The notes under the pieces were generated by a model, which saw only the letters and a program-made list of their open reading frames with translations, did no database searches and had not been told where the DNA came from. Positions 35,541 to 45,620 of a stretch of DNA of 64,000 nt are shown one piece after another (position 1 is the stretch's first letter; each line of letters starts with the position of its first letter). Source of the stretch: Marinilabiliaceae bacterium JC040. Lineage in GTDB: Bacteria > Bacteroidota > Bacteroidia > Bacteroidales > Marinifilaceae. A program made the position numbers and the translations under genes. Location: the NCBI GenBank assembly GCA_022496785.1, contig SNAP01000009.1:1-64000 (forward strand), written 5' to 3'.

Positions 35541-38234
35541 TTATAATTTCTTTTTAACCTCTACTTCTTCAAAGGCTTCAATAAAGTCTCCTACTTTAAT
35601 ATCATTGTAGTTATTAATACTAATACCACATTCATATCCAGTTGCAACTTCTTTAACATCATCTTTGAAACGTTTAAGAGCACCTAGTTCTCCAGAGTAA
35701 ACTACGATACCATCTCTAATAAGTCTAATCTTATTGTTTCTTTTGATTTTACCTTCTCTAACAAGACATCCAGCAATTGTTCCAACTTTAGAGATTTTGA
35801 ATGTATTAAGAACTTCAATTTGGGCTGTAATTTCTTCTTTTATTTCAGGAGAAAGCATACCTTCCATTGCAGATTTAACATCTTCAATAGCATCATAAAT
35901 AATAGAGTATAATCTAATATCTATTTCTTCATGTTCAGCCATTCTTCTAGCTCCTAGCGATGGTCTTACTTGGAAACCAATGATAATTGCATTTGAAGCA
36001 GTTGCAAGCATAACATCTCCTTCTGATATTTGTCCTACAGCTTTATGAATAACATTTACTTGAATTTCTTCTGTTGAAAGTTTAATTAACGAATCTGATA
36101 AAGCTTCTATAGAACCATCAACGTCACCTTTAACAATAACATTTAATTCTTGGAAGTTTCCAATAGCAATACGTCTACCAATTTCATCAAGAGTAATGTG
36201 TTTTTGAGTTCTAATACCCTGCTCTCTTTGAATTTGTTCTCTTCTATTTGCTATACCTCTAGCATCTTTTTCGTTTTCGTATATTTTAAACTTATCACCA
36301 GCTTGTGGAGCACCGTTAAGACCTAGGATAATTGCAGGTTCACCAGGGTGTACTTCTGTAATTTTCTTATTTCTTTCGTTAAACATTGCTTTTACGTGAC
36401 CTGTATATTGTCCAGCAAGCATAACATCTCCAATTTTCATTGTACCTCCTTGAACAAGAACAGTAGTAACATAACCACGTCCTTTGTCTAGAGAAGATTC
36501 AATAATAGTACCAACAGCTGGTTTATTAGGATTAGCTTTAACTTCAAGAAGTTCTGCTTCAAGAAGAACTTTTTCCATTAATTCTTCAACATTAAGACCT
36601 GATTTTGCAGAAATTTCTTGACATTGATATTTACCACCCCAATCTTCAACTAGGTAGTTCATATTAGCTAATTCTTCTTTTACTTTATCTGGGTTAGCAC
36701 CTGGCTTATCTATTTTATTAATAGCAAATACGATAGGTACACCAGCAGCAGAAGCGTGATTTATTGCTTCAACAGTTTGTGGCATTACATTATCATCAGC
36801 TGCAATAATAATAATCGCGATATCTGTTACTTGAGCACCTCTAGCACGCATAGCAGTAAATGCTTCGTGACCAGGAGTATCAAGGAATGTTATTTTTTTA
36901 CCACTTTTAAGAGTTACATTGTAAGCTCCAATATGTTGAGTGATACCACCTGCTTCACCAGCAATAACATTAGCATGTCTAATATAATCTAGTAAAGAAG
37001 TTTTACCGTGGTCAACGTGTCCCATAACAGTAATAATAGGAGGACGCTCCTCTAGTAAACTTGGATCATCAACAACTTCTTCTTCAATATTTTCTTCTTC
37101 TTCTTCAGCGTTAATAAAACTCACTTCGAATCCGAATTCATCTGCAACAAGATTTATTGTTTCAGCATCTAAACGTTGATTTATAGAAACAAATAAACCT
37201 AGAGTCATACATGCCGAAATAATTTCATTAACAGGTACATCCATCATATTAGCTAATTCATTACAAGTAACAAATTCAGCAATTTTTAGTACGTGTTTTT
37301 CTTGTTCTGCTTTTTTCTCTTCTGCTTGACGTTTTTGAGAATAAGCTTCACGTTTATCTTTTCTATGTCTAGAACCTTTTGATTTTCCTTTAGATGTTAA
37401 ACGAGCAAGAGTTTCTTTAATTTGTTTTTGAACATCTTCTTCAGAAACCTCAGCTTTTATAATAGGTTTCTTTTTAACTCTTTTTTTCTTTTTATGCTCT
37501 ACTTTACCTTTTTCAACGTTAGATTTAATATCGACTTTTTCGTCTTTTTTATTAATACGTTTACGTTTTCTTTTTTGTCCATCAGAAGAATGGTCATTAT
37601 TATTCTTCTTCTTGTCAAGTTCCTTTTTCTTTCTCTCTTTATCTTTCTCTGCTTTGGTTTTACGTGTAGGACGAGTACGTTGGTTAATTGCATCTAAATC
37701 AATTTTACCAACAACTTTTACTTCATCTTTAATTTTATGACCTATAGAAGTAGTGTTTGTATTCGAGTTTTCTTCTTTCTTTTGTTCTTTGTTACTCACG
37801 TCTTGCTTGTTAGGTTTATTCTCAACTTTATCTACTTTCAATACCTTTTTAGTTTTCTCAACTTTATCAACCTTCTTAGCAACAGATTTCTTAGTGCTAC
37901 TCTTTTTGTCTAATTCAATCTTTCCAACTACTTTTATATTAGATTCAATTTTCTTTTTGTCAATATCAGTAGGTTGTTCTTTATTTTCTTTTTCTATAGT
38001 AACAGTTTCCTTTTTAGCACGAGTGCTTTTAAGGTCAACTTTTTTAGCCTCTTTTTTAATTTTAATGTCAGAACTATATTCTTTTTTAAGAATATTCAAT
38101 TGTTCATCAGTAATTTGAGTGTTTGGATTTGAATCAACTTTATGTCCAGCTGATTTCAAGAAATCTACGAGAGTAGAAACCCCAACATTAAAATCTCTAG
38201 CTACTTTATTAAGTCTTATTTTCTTGTCTGCCAT
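35541..38234 (-). CDS. infB: Translation initiation factor IF-2
   Basis: IF-2 is the GTPase that places initiator tRNA on the 30S subunit. The 897-residue protein begins with a small IF2_N module ([25 protein letters not shown]). A roughly 250-residue low-complexity lysine/glutamate linker follows (about 60-300), then a second IF2_N-like module ([19 protein letters not shown]). The G domain has [18 protein letters not shown] and NKID, and domains II, III and IV complete the C-terminus. It is the last gene of rimP-nusA-infB. Confidence 0.96.
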   Translation of the reverse strand: MADKKIRLNKVARDFNVGVSTLVDFLKSAGHKVDSNPNTQITDEQLNILKKEYSSDIKIKKEAKKVDLKSTRAKKETVTIEKENKEQPTDIDKKKIESNIKVVGKIELDKKSSTKKSVAKKVDKVEKTKKVLKVDKVENKPNKQDVSNKEQKKEENSNTNTTSIGHKIKDEVKVVGKIDLDAINQRTRPTRKTKAEKDKERKKKELDKKKNNNDHSSDGQKRKRKRINKKDEKVDIKSNVEKGKVEHKKKKRVKKKPIIKAEVSEEDVQKQIKETLARLTSKGKSKGSRHRKDKREAYSQKRQAEEKKAEQEKHVLKIAEFVTCNELANMMDVPVNEIISACMTLGLFVSINQRLDAETINLVADEFGFEVSFINAEEEEENIEEEVVDDPSLLEERPPIITVMGHVDHGKTSLLDYIRHANVIAGEAGGITQHIGAYNVTLKSGKKITFLDTPGHEAFTAMRARGAQVTDIAIIIIAADDNVMPQTVEAINHASAAGVPIVFAINKIDKPGANPDKVKEELANMNYLVEDWGGKYQCQEISAKSGLNVEELMEKVLLEAELLEVKANPNKPAVGTIIESSLDKGRGYVTTVLVQGGTMKIGDVMLAGQYTGHVKAMFNERNKKITEVHPGEPAIILGLNGAPQAGDKFKIYENEKDARGIANRREQIQREQGIRTQKHITLDEIGRRIAIGNFQELNVIVKGDVDGSIEALSDSLIKLSTEEIQVNVIHKAVGQISEGDVMLATASNAIIIGFQVRPSLGARRMAEHEEIDIRLYSIIYDAIEDVKSAMEGMLSPEIKEEITAQIEVLNTFKISKVGTIAGCLVREGKIKRNNKIRLIRDGIVVYSGELGALKRFKDDVKEVATGYECGISINNYNDIKVGDFIEAFEEVEVKKKL

Positions 38235-38291
38235 ATTTGACTTTTATTTATTTTTTCTCGGCAATGTATCTGAATTGTCAGGTGTCAGTAA

Positions 38292-39530
38292 TTATTCAAA
38301 CTCTGCCCTTAATATATTCAACGTATTTTCGATTGTTTCAACTTCTAAGTCAGTTCTTTTTTCTAGTTCTTCAACAGAAAGTTCTAGAACAGTTTTAGCA
38401 GTATCACAACCTACTTTCCTGAATTCTTCAATAATCCAAGATTCAATTTCATCAGTGAATTCATCAAGACTAACATCATCAACAAATGATGAATCTAATT
38501 CGCGGTAAACATCAATATTGTAACCAGTAATTTGACTAGCTAATTTAATATTAAAACCACCTTTACCAATAGCTAGAGAGACTTGATCCGGCTCAAGATA
38601 CACGTCAGCTTTTAGATTTTCGTTATCTAATTTGATAGAATTAATTTTAGCTGGATTTAAAGATCTAGTAATATACAATTCAGTATTATTAGTAAAGTTG
38701 ATAATATCAATATTTTCATTACCTAATTCTCTAACGATACCATGTATTCTAGCACCTTTCATTCCAACACATGCTCCGACAGGATCAATTCTGTCGTCAT
38801 ATGATTCAACAGCAACTTTAGCTCTTTCTCCAGGAATTCTTACAATATTTTTAATAGTGATTAAGCCATCAAAAATTTCTGGAACTTCATTTTCAAGAAG
38901 TCTTTCAAGGAAAACAGGAGAAGTTCTAGAAACGTAAATAATTGGTGAATTATTTTTCATTTCAACTCTTAAAACTACTGCTCTAATAGTTTCACCTTTA
39001 TTAAAGTAATCAGAAGGGATTTGTTCTGTACGAGGAAGAATAAGGTCGTTGCCTTCTTCATCTCTAATAAGAATTTCCTTCTTCCAAATTTGATATACTT
39101 CGCCAAAGACAATTTGCCCAACAACGTCTTTGTATTTATTGTAGATAGCATCTTTTTCTAATTCAAGAATTCTAGAAGCTAAATTTTGTCTTAGAGCTAA
39201 GATTTGTCTTCTACCAAAGTCGTTTAACTTAACTTCGTCAGAGACATCTTCACCGATTTCGTATTCATTATCAATTTTCTTAGCGTCTGATAATTTAATT
39301 TCAGTAGCATCATTTTCGAACTCTTCATCAGCAACGATAGTTCTGTTTCTCCACATTTCCAAGTCACCTTGTTCAATATTAATGATGATATCAAAATTTT
39401 CATCTGAGCCAAACTGTTTAATAACCATATTTCGGAATACATCCTCTAATACGCTCATCATAGTAGCTTGATCAATATTTTTCAGACCTTTAAATTCCGA
39501 AAATGAATCTTTTAGATTTAAATTTTCCAT
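38292..39530 (-). CDS. nusA: Transcription termination/antitermination factor NusA
   Basis: NusA binds RNA polymerase and nascent RNA to control pausing and termination. The 412-residue protein has the N-terminal polymerase-binding domain, the S1 domain (QIVFGEVYQIWKKEILIRDEEGNDLILPRTEQIP, about 130-200), and tandem KH domains (CVGMKGARIHGIVRELGNENIDII and VSLAIGKGGFNIKLASQITGYNIDV). A short acidic C-terminal tail follows, with no E. coli-type acidic repeats. It lies between rimP (9-base gap) and infB (57-base gap). Confidence 0.96.
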   Translation of the reverse strand: MENLNLKDSFSEFKGLKNIDQATMMSVLEDVFRNMVIKQFGSDENFDIIINIEQGDLEMWRNRTIVADEEFENDATEIKLSDAKKIDNEYEIGEDVSDEVKLNDFGRRQILALRQNLASRILELEKDAIYNKYKDVVGQIVFGEVYQIWKKEILIRDEEGNDLILPRTEQIPSDYFNKGETIRAVVLRVEMKNNSPIIYVSRTSPVFLERLLENEVPEIFDGLITIKNIVRIPGERAKVAVESYDDRIDPVGACVGMKGARIHGIVRELGNENIDIINFTNNTELYITRSLNPAKINSIKLDNENLKADVYLEPDQVSLAIGKGGFNIKLASQITGYNIDVYRELDSSFVDDVSLDEFTDEIESWIIEEFRKVGCDTAKTVLELSVEELEKRTDLEVETIENTLNILRAEFE

Positions 39531-39539
39531 AAGCAGTAA

Positions 39540-40004
39540 TTAAAAGCAAACTATATCTTTAATGTACTTTATTTTTTCGTTTTTAAAATTCACAACTTTC
39601 GTAACAAGGACTTTTCTTTTATGTCCTTCAAGTTTTTCTTTTTCTTCAAATTCAATACTGAAGCCGTCCTCAAAAAGTTCTTTAAGTTCTCCTCTGTATT
39701 TTTTACCTTCAGAATCAAGCACTTCTACTTGATTTCCGATATTTTTTTCAAATTGTTTTCTAACTAAAAATTCTTGACCGATACCAGCAGAAGCGAATTG
39801 TAATTCGTAGTCTTCGATATCTCTATCAAGTTTTTGTGTAAATTGTTTAGTTAAAATAATGCAAGTTTCAAGGTTGACACCTTTCATACTGTCGATTAAG
39901 ACAGTAATACAGTTATTTTTAGTAATTTTAATACTAACTATAAAAAGATCAGTGTCAGCTATTAAATCTTTAACAATCGATTCAACTGTTTTGTTATCAA
40001 TCAT
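39540..40004 (-). CDS. rimP: Ribosome maturation factor RimP
   Basis: RimP assists late 30S maturation. The 154-residue protein shows the two-domain family form: an N-terminal alpha/beta domain (ITKNNCITVLIDSMKGVNLETCIILTKQF, QFASAGIGQEFLVRKQFEKNIG) and a C-terminal SH3-like barrel (about 95-150). The canonical V-SPG turn is SAGIGQ here. It is the first gene of rimP-nusA-infB, preceded by a perfect promoter and a strong leader hairpin. Confidence 0.92.
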   Translation of the reverse strand: MIDNKTVESIVKDLIADTDLFIVSIKITKNNCITVLIDSMKGVNLETCIILTKQFTQKLDRDIEDYELQFASAGIGQEFLVRKQFEKNIGNQVEVLDSEGKKYRGELKELFEDGFSIEFEEKEKLEGHKRKVLVTKVVNFKNEKIKYIKDIVCF

Positions 40005-40063
40005 ATATCGCTAAAATTTCAATTGTTATTAAGCTAAAAATATGAAATATAAAAGTATAAATA

Positions 40064-40084
40064 AAGGGGACTTTATGTCCCCTT
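40064..40084 (-). promoter_or_regulatory. Leader hairpin upstream of rimP-nusA-infB
   Basis: AAGGGGAC (40064-40071) pairs perfectly with GTCCCCTT (40077-40084) around a 5-base loop. It lies roughly 20 bases after the predicted transcription start and 60 bases before the rimP ATG on the minus strand, followed by a T-rich stretch. It may be an attenuator or a protein-binding site, by analogy with regulated nusA operon leaders. Confidence 0.55.
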
Positions 40085-40110
40085 AACTCTACTCTCTCCT
40101 TTTCACGTTA

Positions 40111-40141
40111 CAAATTTATATAAATAATTGAGATATACAAA
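40111..40141 (-). promoter_or_regulatory. Promoter of rimP-nusA-infB, exact consensus
   Basis: On the minus strand TTTG (40138-40141) and TAAATTTG (40111-40118) are separated by exactly 19 bases, a perfect consensus match. The 5' leader is about 100 bases and contains the hairpin at 40064-40084. Confidence 0.85.
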
Positions 40142-40233
40142 ATTGTGAGTTCTAATATATTACAGAAGGAATTCAATATTAGGTTGTTTGCCAAATAATG
40201 TGGTTAAATATCTTACTTTTTGTATTTAATTTG

Positions 40234-40241
40234 TAGTTTTG
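40234..40241 (+). promoter_or_regulatory. -7 box of lpxD
   Basis: TAGTTTTG matches TAnnTTTG exactly, 16 bases before the lpxD ATG. The -33 position shows only TCTT. A TTG start at 40239 would overlap this box, so it is rejected. Confidence 0.6.
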
Positions 40242-40256
40242 CAAAAAAAATATAGT

Positions 40257-41291
40257 ATGGAATTTAAAGCGAGTCAAATAGCTGAGTTATTGCAAGGTGA
40301 AGTGGTAGGTGATGAAAATACAGTTGTTTCTGGGGTATCTAAAATAGAAGAAGGACAGCCACAAACCATTGCATTTTTAGCCAATCCTAAATATGAGCAT
40401 TATATTTATGAAACAAAGGCAAGTATAGTACTTGTTAACAATACTTTTGAGCCAAGCGATAAAATATCAGCAACTTTAATAAAAGTAGAAGATGCATATC
40501 AAGCAGTAGCATCTTTATTACAAATGTATGATGAAATGCGTCCAAAGCCTAGAGGAATAGAGGAACCTTCATTCATCAGTAAATCAGCAAAGTTAGGAGA
40601 GAAGATATATATAGGAGCATTTGCGTATATAGGCAGTAATGTAAGTATAGGTAATAATGTAAGTATCTATCCACAAGTATACATTGGAGATAATGTAAAG
40701 ATTGCAGATAATGTAACAATTTATCCTGGAGTTAAAGTCTATAGAGATTGTAAACTAGGAGAAAATGTTGTAATACATGCAGGATCAGTGATAGGGGCAG
40801 ACGGATTTGGTTTTGCACCAAGTAATCATAAAGATTACAAAAAAGTACCACAAATTGGTAATGTTGTATTAGAAGATAATGTTGAAATAGGGGCAAATAC
40901 ATGTATAGATAGAGCGACTATGGGATCAACAATAATTCGTCATGGAGTAAAATTAGATAATTTAATTCAAGTAGCTCACAATTCAGAGATAGGATCTAAT
41001 ACAGTAATGGCAGCACAAACAGGAGTAGCAGGTAGTACTAAGATAGGAAAAGACTGTATGTTTGGTGGTCAAGTAGGAATTTCTGGACATTTATCAGTAG
41101 CAGATGGAGTGAAGTTGGCAGCACAAACAGGAGTAGCATCTTCAATAAGAAAAGAGAATGAAATATTACAAGGAACTCCAGCATTTAACATTTCAGATTT
41201 TAGAAAATCTTATGTACATTTCAGAAAATTGCATATTTTAGCGAATAAAATTGATGAATTAGAAAAAGAATTAAAAAATTTAAAATCATAG
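40257..41291 (+). CDS. lpxD: UDP-3-O-acylglucosamine N-acyltransferase LpxD
   Basis: LpxD adds the second hydroxyacyl chain, from acyl-ACP, in lipid A synthesis. The protein has 344 residues from ATG 40257. An N-terminal uridine-binding domain ([28 protein letters not shown]) is followed by a left-handed beta-helix of hexapeptide repeats (about 105-300; [23 protein letters not shown]) with the catalytic His in [10 protein letters not shown]. It ends in a C-terminal helix ([20 protein letters not shown]). It begins the lpxD-lpxC/fabZ-lpxA cluster. The stop is TAG. Confidence 0.96.
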   Translation: MEFKASQIAELLQGEVVGDENTVVSGVSKIEEGQPQTIAFLANPKYEHYIYETKASIVLVNNTFEPSDKISATLIKVEDAYQAVASLLQMYDEMRPKPRGIEEPSFISKSAKLGEKIYIGAFAYIGSNVSIGNNVSIYPQVYIGDNVKIADNVTIYPGVKVYRDCKLGENVVIHAGSVIGADGFGFAPSNHKDYKKVPQIGNVVLEDNVEIGANTCIDRATMGSTIIRHGVKLDNLIQVAHNSEIGSNTVMAAQTGVAGSTKIGKDCMFGGQVGISGHLSVADGVKLAAQTGVASSIRKENEILQGTPAFNISDFRKSYVHFRKLHILANKIDELEKELKNLKS

Positions 41292-41298
41292 AATAATT

Positions 41299-42693
41299 AT
41301 GGGTGTTGTAAAACAAAGAACAATAAAAGAAGCTTTTACATTATCTGGGGTTGGACTTCATACAGGTGTTGAATCTACAGCAACATTTAAACCAGCAGAG
41401 CCAAATACAGGCTATGTAATAAAAAGGGTAGATATAGAAGGTGAACCTATTATTCCAGCGAATGCAGATTATGTAAAATTCGTAGATAGAGCAAGTTGTT
41501 TAGAAAAAGATGGAATACAAATTTTCACATTAGAGCATGCTTTATCTGCATTATACGGTTGTGAAATAGATAACTGTTTAATAGAACTTAACACTAGTGA
41601 ATTACCAATTTTAGACGGTAGTGCAAAATTATATGTAGAGCAAATTGAAAAAGTAGGAATAGAAGAGCAAGATGAGTTAAGAGAGTACTACGAAGTAAAT
41701 GAAAAGATCTCATATAAAGACAAAGAAACAGGTACAGAATTAACAATAATACCTGATGACGATTTTAGTGTAAATGTATTAATATCATACGATTCACCAT
41801 ATTTGAGCAATCAATATGCATGTTTCGACAAGAGTATCAACTACTCAAAAGAAATTTCAACATGTAGAACATTTGTATTTTTAAGAGAATTAGAATTTCT
41901 ACATGCAAACAATTTAATAAAAGGCGGAGATCTTGAAAATGCTATAGTAATAGTAGATAGAGAGGTAACTCAAGACGAATTAGATAGATTAGCCGACTTA
42001 TTCAATCACAATAAAGTAGAGGTAAAACAAGGAGTATTAAACAACCTTAAGTTATCTTTCGATAACGAGCCTGCGCGTCACAAACTACTAGATGTGATAG
42101 GAGATTTAGCATTATGTGGTAAATTCTTTAGAGGTAGAGTAATAGCTACAAAACCTGGACATAAAGCTAATACAGCAACAGCAAAAATATTAAGAAAAAA
42201 GATAAAGCAATACTTCAGTAAAGACAGAGCACCAAAAGTAAACTTAAATGCAGAGCCTTTGATGGATGTAAATAAAATTAAGACATTACTTCCACACAGA
42301 CCTCCATTTTTGCTTGTAGATAAAGTTCTTACAATGAACGAAACTTCAGTAATTGGTGTAAAGAATGTAACAATGAACGAACCATTCTTTGTCGGTCACT
42401 TTCCTGAAGAACCTGTAATGCCTGGAGTACTTCAAGTAGAAGCAATGGCCCAATGTGGTGGATTATTAGTATTAAGTATGGTAGATGAGCCAGAAAAATA
42501 CTCTACATATTTCATGACTCAAGATAAGATTAAGTTTAGAAGAAAAGTAGTACCAGGGGACACATTAATCTTCAGATTAGACTTTTTAGGTCCAATTAGA
42601 AGAGGAATAGCACACATGAAAGGTCGTGCCTATGTAGGTGAAAATCTTGTTGCTGAAGCAGAATTTATGGCTCAAATAGCAAAAAATAAATAA
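41299..42693 (+). CDS. lpxC-fabZ: Fused LpxC deacetylase / FabZ dehydratase
   Basis: This is one polypeptide with two enzymes, a fusion characteristic of Bacteroidota. Residues 1 to about 305 are LpxC, the zinc deacetylase committing UDP-acyl-GlcNAc to lipid A, with ligand motifs LEHALSALYG and RHKLLDVIGDL and the catalytic His in KPGHKANTA. Residues about 320-464 are FabZ, the 3-hydroxyacyl-ACP dehydratase, with LPHRPPFLLVDKVL, catalytic His in VGHFPEEPVMPGVLQVEAMAQ and Glu in that helix. The fusion couples lipid A and fatty-acid flux. It starts 7 bases after lpxD. Confidence 0.97.
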   Translation: MGVVKQRTIKEAFTLSGVGLHTGVESTATFKPAEPNTGYVIKRVDIEGEPIIPANADYVKFVDRASCLEKDGIQIFTLEHALSALYGCEIDNCLIELNTSELPILDGSAKLYVEQIEKVGIEEQDELREYYEVNEKISYKDKETGTELTIIPDDDFSVNVLISYDSPYLSNQYACFDKSINYSKEISTCRTFVFLRELEFLHANNLIKGGDLENAIVIVDREVTQDELDRLADLFNHNKVEVKQGVLNNLKLSFDNEPARHKLLDVIGDLALCGKFFRGRVIATKPGHKANTATAKILRKKIKQYFSKDRAPKVNLNAEPLMDVNKIKTLLPHRPPFLLVDKVLTMNETSVIGVKNVTMNEPFFVGHFPEEPVMPGVLQVEAMAQCGGLLVLSMVDEPEKYSTYFMTQDKIKFRRKVVPGDTLIFRLDFLGPIRRGIAHMKGRAYVGENLVAEAEFMAQIAKNK

Positions 42694-42780
42694 ATGTTTC
42701 TAAATTTGTCGAGATTTGCGATTAATGTGTAATAAAAAAATCTTCTTGAAATAGTAGAAGAAAATTATAAAAGAGATTAA

Positions 42781-43560
42781 ATGAAACAACCATTAGCTTA
42801 TGTTCATCCATCTGCAAAAATAGCAGACAATGTAGTGATTGAACCATTTGTTACGATAGATAAAAATGTAGTTATAGAAGAAGGTACTCACTTATACTCT
42901 AATGTAACAATTTTAGAAGGTGCTAGGATAGGTAAGAATTGTAAAATTTTTCCAGGAGCGGTAGTATCAGCAATACCTCAAGATTTAAAATTCAAGGGTG
43001 AAGATACTACATGTGTTATTGGAGACAATACAACACTAAGAGAATGTGTTACTGTAAATAGAGGTACTGCAGCAAAAGGTGTAACAAAAGTTGGAAGTAA
43101 TTGTTTAATAATGGCATACGCTCATATTGCTCACGATAGTTGTGTAGGAGACAATTGTATAATTGGAAACGCAACACAAGTAGCAGGAGAGGTTGTTATA
43201 GATGATTGGGCTATACTTTCAGGACTTGTAGCAGTTCACCAATTTGTAAACATTGGTAAGCATGTAATGATATCAGGTGGATCTTTAGTAAGAAAAGATG
43301 TTCCTCCATACGTAAAAGCAGGAAGGGAACCACTTCAATATGTTGGAGTTAATTCTATTGGTCTTAGAAGAAGAGGATATTCAAACGAGCAGATAAGAGA
43401 AATCCAAGATGTATTTAGAATCTTATATCAACAAGGTTTAAATAACAATGAAGCTATCGAAAGAATAGAAGCAGAAATGGTTGCATCAAAAGAAAGAGAT
43501 GAAATCATCTTATTTGTTAAGAATGCTAAGCGAGGAATAATGAAAGGATATTTTAGTTAA
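42781..43560 (+). CDS. lpxA: UDP-N-acetylglucosamine acyltransferase LpxA
   Basis: LpxA performs the first lipid A step, transferring hydroxyacyl from ACP to UDP-GlcNAc. The 259-residue trimeric hexapeptide-repeat protein shows YVHPSAKIADNVVIEPFVTI, GAVVSAIPQDLKFKGE, the catalytic His in MAYAHIAHDSCVG, and the helical C-terminus with NSIGLRRRGYSNEQIREIQD. The length is typical. An 87-base gap with AGAG upstream of the ATG separates it from lpxC-fabZ, and a terminator follows. Confidence 0.96.
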   Translation: MKQPLAYVHPSAKIADNVVIEPFVTIDKNVVIEEGTHLYSNVTILEGARIGKNCKIFPGAVVSAIPQDLKFKGEDTTCVIGDNTTLRECVTVNRGTAAKGVTKVGSNCLIMAYAHIAHDSCVGDNCIIGNATQVAGEVVIDDWAILSGLVAVHQFVNIGKHVMISGGSLVRKDVPPYVKAGREPLQYVGVNSIGLRRRGYSNEQIREIQDVFRILYQQGLNNNEAIERIEAEMVASKERDEIILFVKNAKRGIMKGYFS

Positions 43561-43583
43561 TATACTATCATAAATAATATAAG

Positions 43584-43620
43584 AAACTGTCTCTAAGTTA
43601 ATTAGTAGGCAGTTTTTTTT
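43584..43620 (+). terminator. Terminator of the lpx cluster
   Basis: AAACTGTCT pairs with AGGCAGTTT (one G-T) and ends in a run of eight Ts. Confidence 0.8.
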
Positions 43621-43663
43621 GTGCCAATTTATAAAAGTAGATTAATTATAAATACAGATTTAA

Positions 43664-44236
43664 TTACAAAGAATTAACAAATAAATCTATTTGAGATAAT
43701 AAAGAAGCGTCTTTGCTATTATCAATACAGAAGTCCGATTTACTAATTATATAATCTTGATTTAATTGATTCTTTAATCGTTCTTCAACCGATTCTTTAG
43801 AGCAATTTTCTCTTTTCATCACCCTATCAATTCTAGTATTATCATCAGCAAACACACATAAGACCTTTGAAAAATGTGATTCTAAATTCGCTTCAAACAA
43901 AATAGCACACTCAAAAAAAACAGTATTAGAAGTCTGTTTTAAACACCAATCATTAAAATCTTTAATAACAGCAGGATGAACAATTGAATTAATAGTTTTT
44001 AAACTATCCTTATCATTAAAAATAATACTAGCTAAAGCCTTTTTATTTAGTTTATTATTAGAGTAGATATCATTACCAAATACAGCTTTAATATCATTAA
44101 TAACCTGTTCATTATTATTCATAAGAAACTTAGCTCTATCGTCGGAATAATATACAGGGAATAAATAATTTTCAAGGATTTTACAAACAGTAGATTTACC
44201 AGAGCCAATGCCTCCAGTAATAGCTATTTTATTCAT
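43664..44236 (-). CDS. coaE: Dephospho-CoA kinase CoaE
   Basis: CoaE phosphorylates dephospho-CoA in the last step of CoA synthesis. The protein has 190 residues from the Met at 44236, starting directly with the P-loop region MNKIAITGGIGSGKSTVC. The CoA-binding YYSDDRAKFLM and the lid IDRVMKRENCSKESVEERLKNQ follow. The longer frame from 44278 adds 14 residues without family similarity. It overlaps ybbR by 8 bp, so it is translationally coupled, and it is the last gene of DUF1573-yajC-ybbR-coaE. Confidence 0.94.
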   Translation of the reverse strand: MNKIAITGGIGSGKSTVCKILENYLFPVYYSDDRAKFLMNNNEQVINDIKAVFGNDIYSNNKLNKKALASIIFNDKDSLKTINSIVHPAVIKDFNDWCLKQTSNTVFFECAILFEANLESHFSKVLCVFADDNTRIDRVMKRENCSKESVEERLKNQLNQDYIISKSDFCIDNSKDASLLSQIDLFVNSL

Positions 44237-45230
44237 TTTTTTCGATAATATATTCAACATTCGAACTTGATAACTCAATATTTGAAACAGCTTCAGGGTA
44301 AGAGTCCAGATTAATTTTTAAGATATTAGTCAACGACGAGGTATTATTATAATCTACAGAGACTCTAAAAAGATTTGCATCGATATGCTTAAAATCTTTA
44401 AAACCAACCTTATACTTAATCTTAACCTTACTAGGGAAAAGAACAAGTTTTTTATTCTCAGGAAGATTATCAACTGTAATTTTCACTTCTTTTTCTGAAC
44501 TAATAAACTGATCAACAGGTATAGTAACAATAAGTCGTTTTCTACCATATCTAACACCTTTAATCTCTTCTAGTGAAATATTTCTTTTAACAGTTTTGTT
44601 AAGATTCTCAAAGCTAATTTCCTCGGTATTAATATGTTTCAGAGTATCAAGAATAACGCTAGCAGCATAAACATCTACAGAATCAGGAGCTGTAGTAATT
44701 TTGCCACATTGGTTAAATTGATTAGAATAAGTAACCTTTGTTTTAGCAACAATAGGCAATCTTTTTTTAATAATTTTAGAGAAATGCAAACCAATAGTAT
44801 CTGGGCTAACTCTAATAAGTTGTATATCCTTACTCAACTGTTTATTAATTCTATTTTTAATTTCATTAAGATGAATAATAGAATGGAAAACATTATTATC
44901 GGAAACATTATCCTTAGAATATTTAGTCACATTAATAGTAATAGGTAGAAAAGCCGTAGTTATTTTATAACGCATTAGAGCAAAACCATAACCTTTCACT
45001 TCAAGTGATAATTTATTAGGTAGTTCATTAGTAACAACTTTATCCTTAGGAATATCCTCATAATTAACAGGATAACTAACAGTTGTTACATAATCTTTAC
45101 TCAAGGCATTAAGAAACCAAAAGATAGTAGCAATACCAACAAAAATGGTAAAACGAATAATCTTCTTATTTCTAGAACTTTTTTCCTTTATACTAAAATT
45201 ATGTATGTAATCTTTTATTCTTTTAATCAT
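44229..45230 (-). CDS. YbbR-like domain protein
   Basis: This 333-residue protein has a short basic cytoplasmic start, a transmembrane helix (about 27-44, FTIFVGIATIFWFLNALS) and tandem YbbR-like beta domains in the periplasm (for example VNYEDIPKDKVVTNELPNKLSLEVKGYGF and VSPDTIGLHFSKIIKKRLPI). In Firmicutes YbbR/CdaR regulates diadenylate cyclase. No cyclase gene is adjacent here, so that role is not supported locally. It sits between yajC and coaE. Confidence 0.85.
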   Translation of the reverse strand: MIKRIKDYIHNFSIKEKSSRNKKIIRFTIFVGIATIFWFLNALSKDYVTTVSYPVNYEDIPKDKVVTNELPNKLSLEVKGYGFALMRYKITTAFLPITINVTKYSKDNVSDNNVFHSIIHLNEIKNRINKQLSKDIQLIRVSPDTIGLHFSKIIKKRLPIVAKTKVTYSNQFNQCGKITTAPDSVDVYAASVILDTLKHINTEEISFENLNKTVKRNISLEEIKGVRYGRKRLIVTIPVDQFISSEKEVKITVDNLPENKKLVLFPSKVKIKYKVGFKDFKHIDANLFRVSVDYNNTSSLTNILKINLDSYPEAVSNIELSSSNVEYIIEKNE

Positions 45231-45284
45231 ATCAAGTAAGAACTTTAGGTACAGCTTAAAAGTAGCCGTACCTATAGTGAATTT

Positions 45285-45596
45285 TTATTTTGCAAGATCA
45301 GTCATATCTTGAATAATAGCAGATTTTGCAACCTTCATTTTAGTACCATCTTCTACTTCAAGAATGATAGTAGTGTCTTTCATCTCAGCAATTTTACCGT
45401 AGATACCACCGTTAGTAATCACTTTATCACCTTTTTTCAAAGCATCTCTAAATTTAGCGATAGCTTTTTGTTTTTTCATTTGTGGTCTAATGAAGAAGAA
45501 ATAGAACACAACGAATATTCCACCTAAGAATATAATATTCCACATACCTCCATTAGGTTGTCCTGCAGCTAAAGCTATGAATAATGTTTTTGACAT
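45285..45596 (-). CDS. yajC: Preprotein translocase subunit YajC
   Basis: YajC is a small single-pass partner of SecDF. The 103-residue protein has one transmembrane helix (about 20-38, WNIIFLGGIFVVFYFFFIRPQ) and the family pattern RPQMKKQKAIAKFRDALKKGDKVITNGGIYGKIAEMKDTTIILEV. It starts 24 bases after the upstream DUF1573 gene. secDF is not in the window. Confidence 0.95.
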   Translation of the reverse strand: MSKTLFIALAAGQPNGGMWNIIFLGGIFVVFYFFFIRPQMKKQKAIAKFRDALKKGDKVITNGGIYGKIAEMKDTTIILEVEDGTKMKVAKSAIIQDMTDLAK

Positions 45597-45620
45597 TTTT
45601 TTTCTATTTTATTATTAATA

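Noticed and set aside
37422-38118. Plus-strand open frames opposite the IF-2 lysine-rich linker
   Set aside because: They are F/L/S-rich antisense translations of a K/E-rich repeat region, a compositional artefact.
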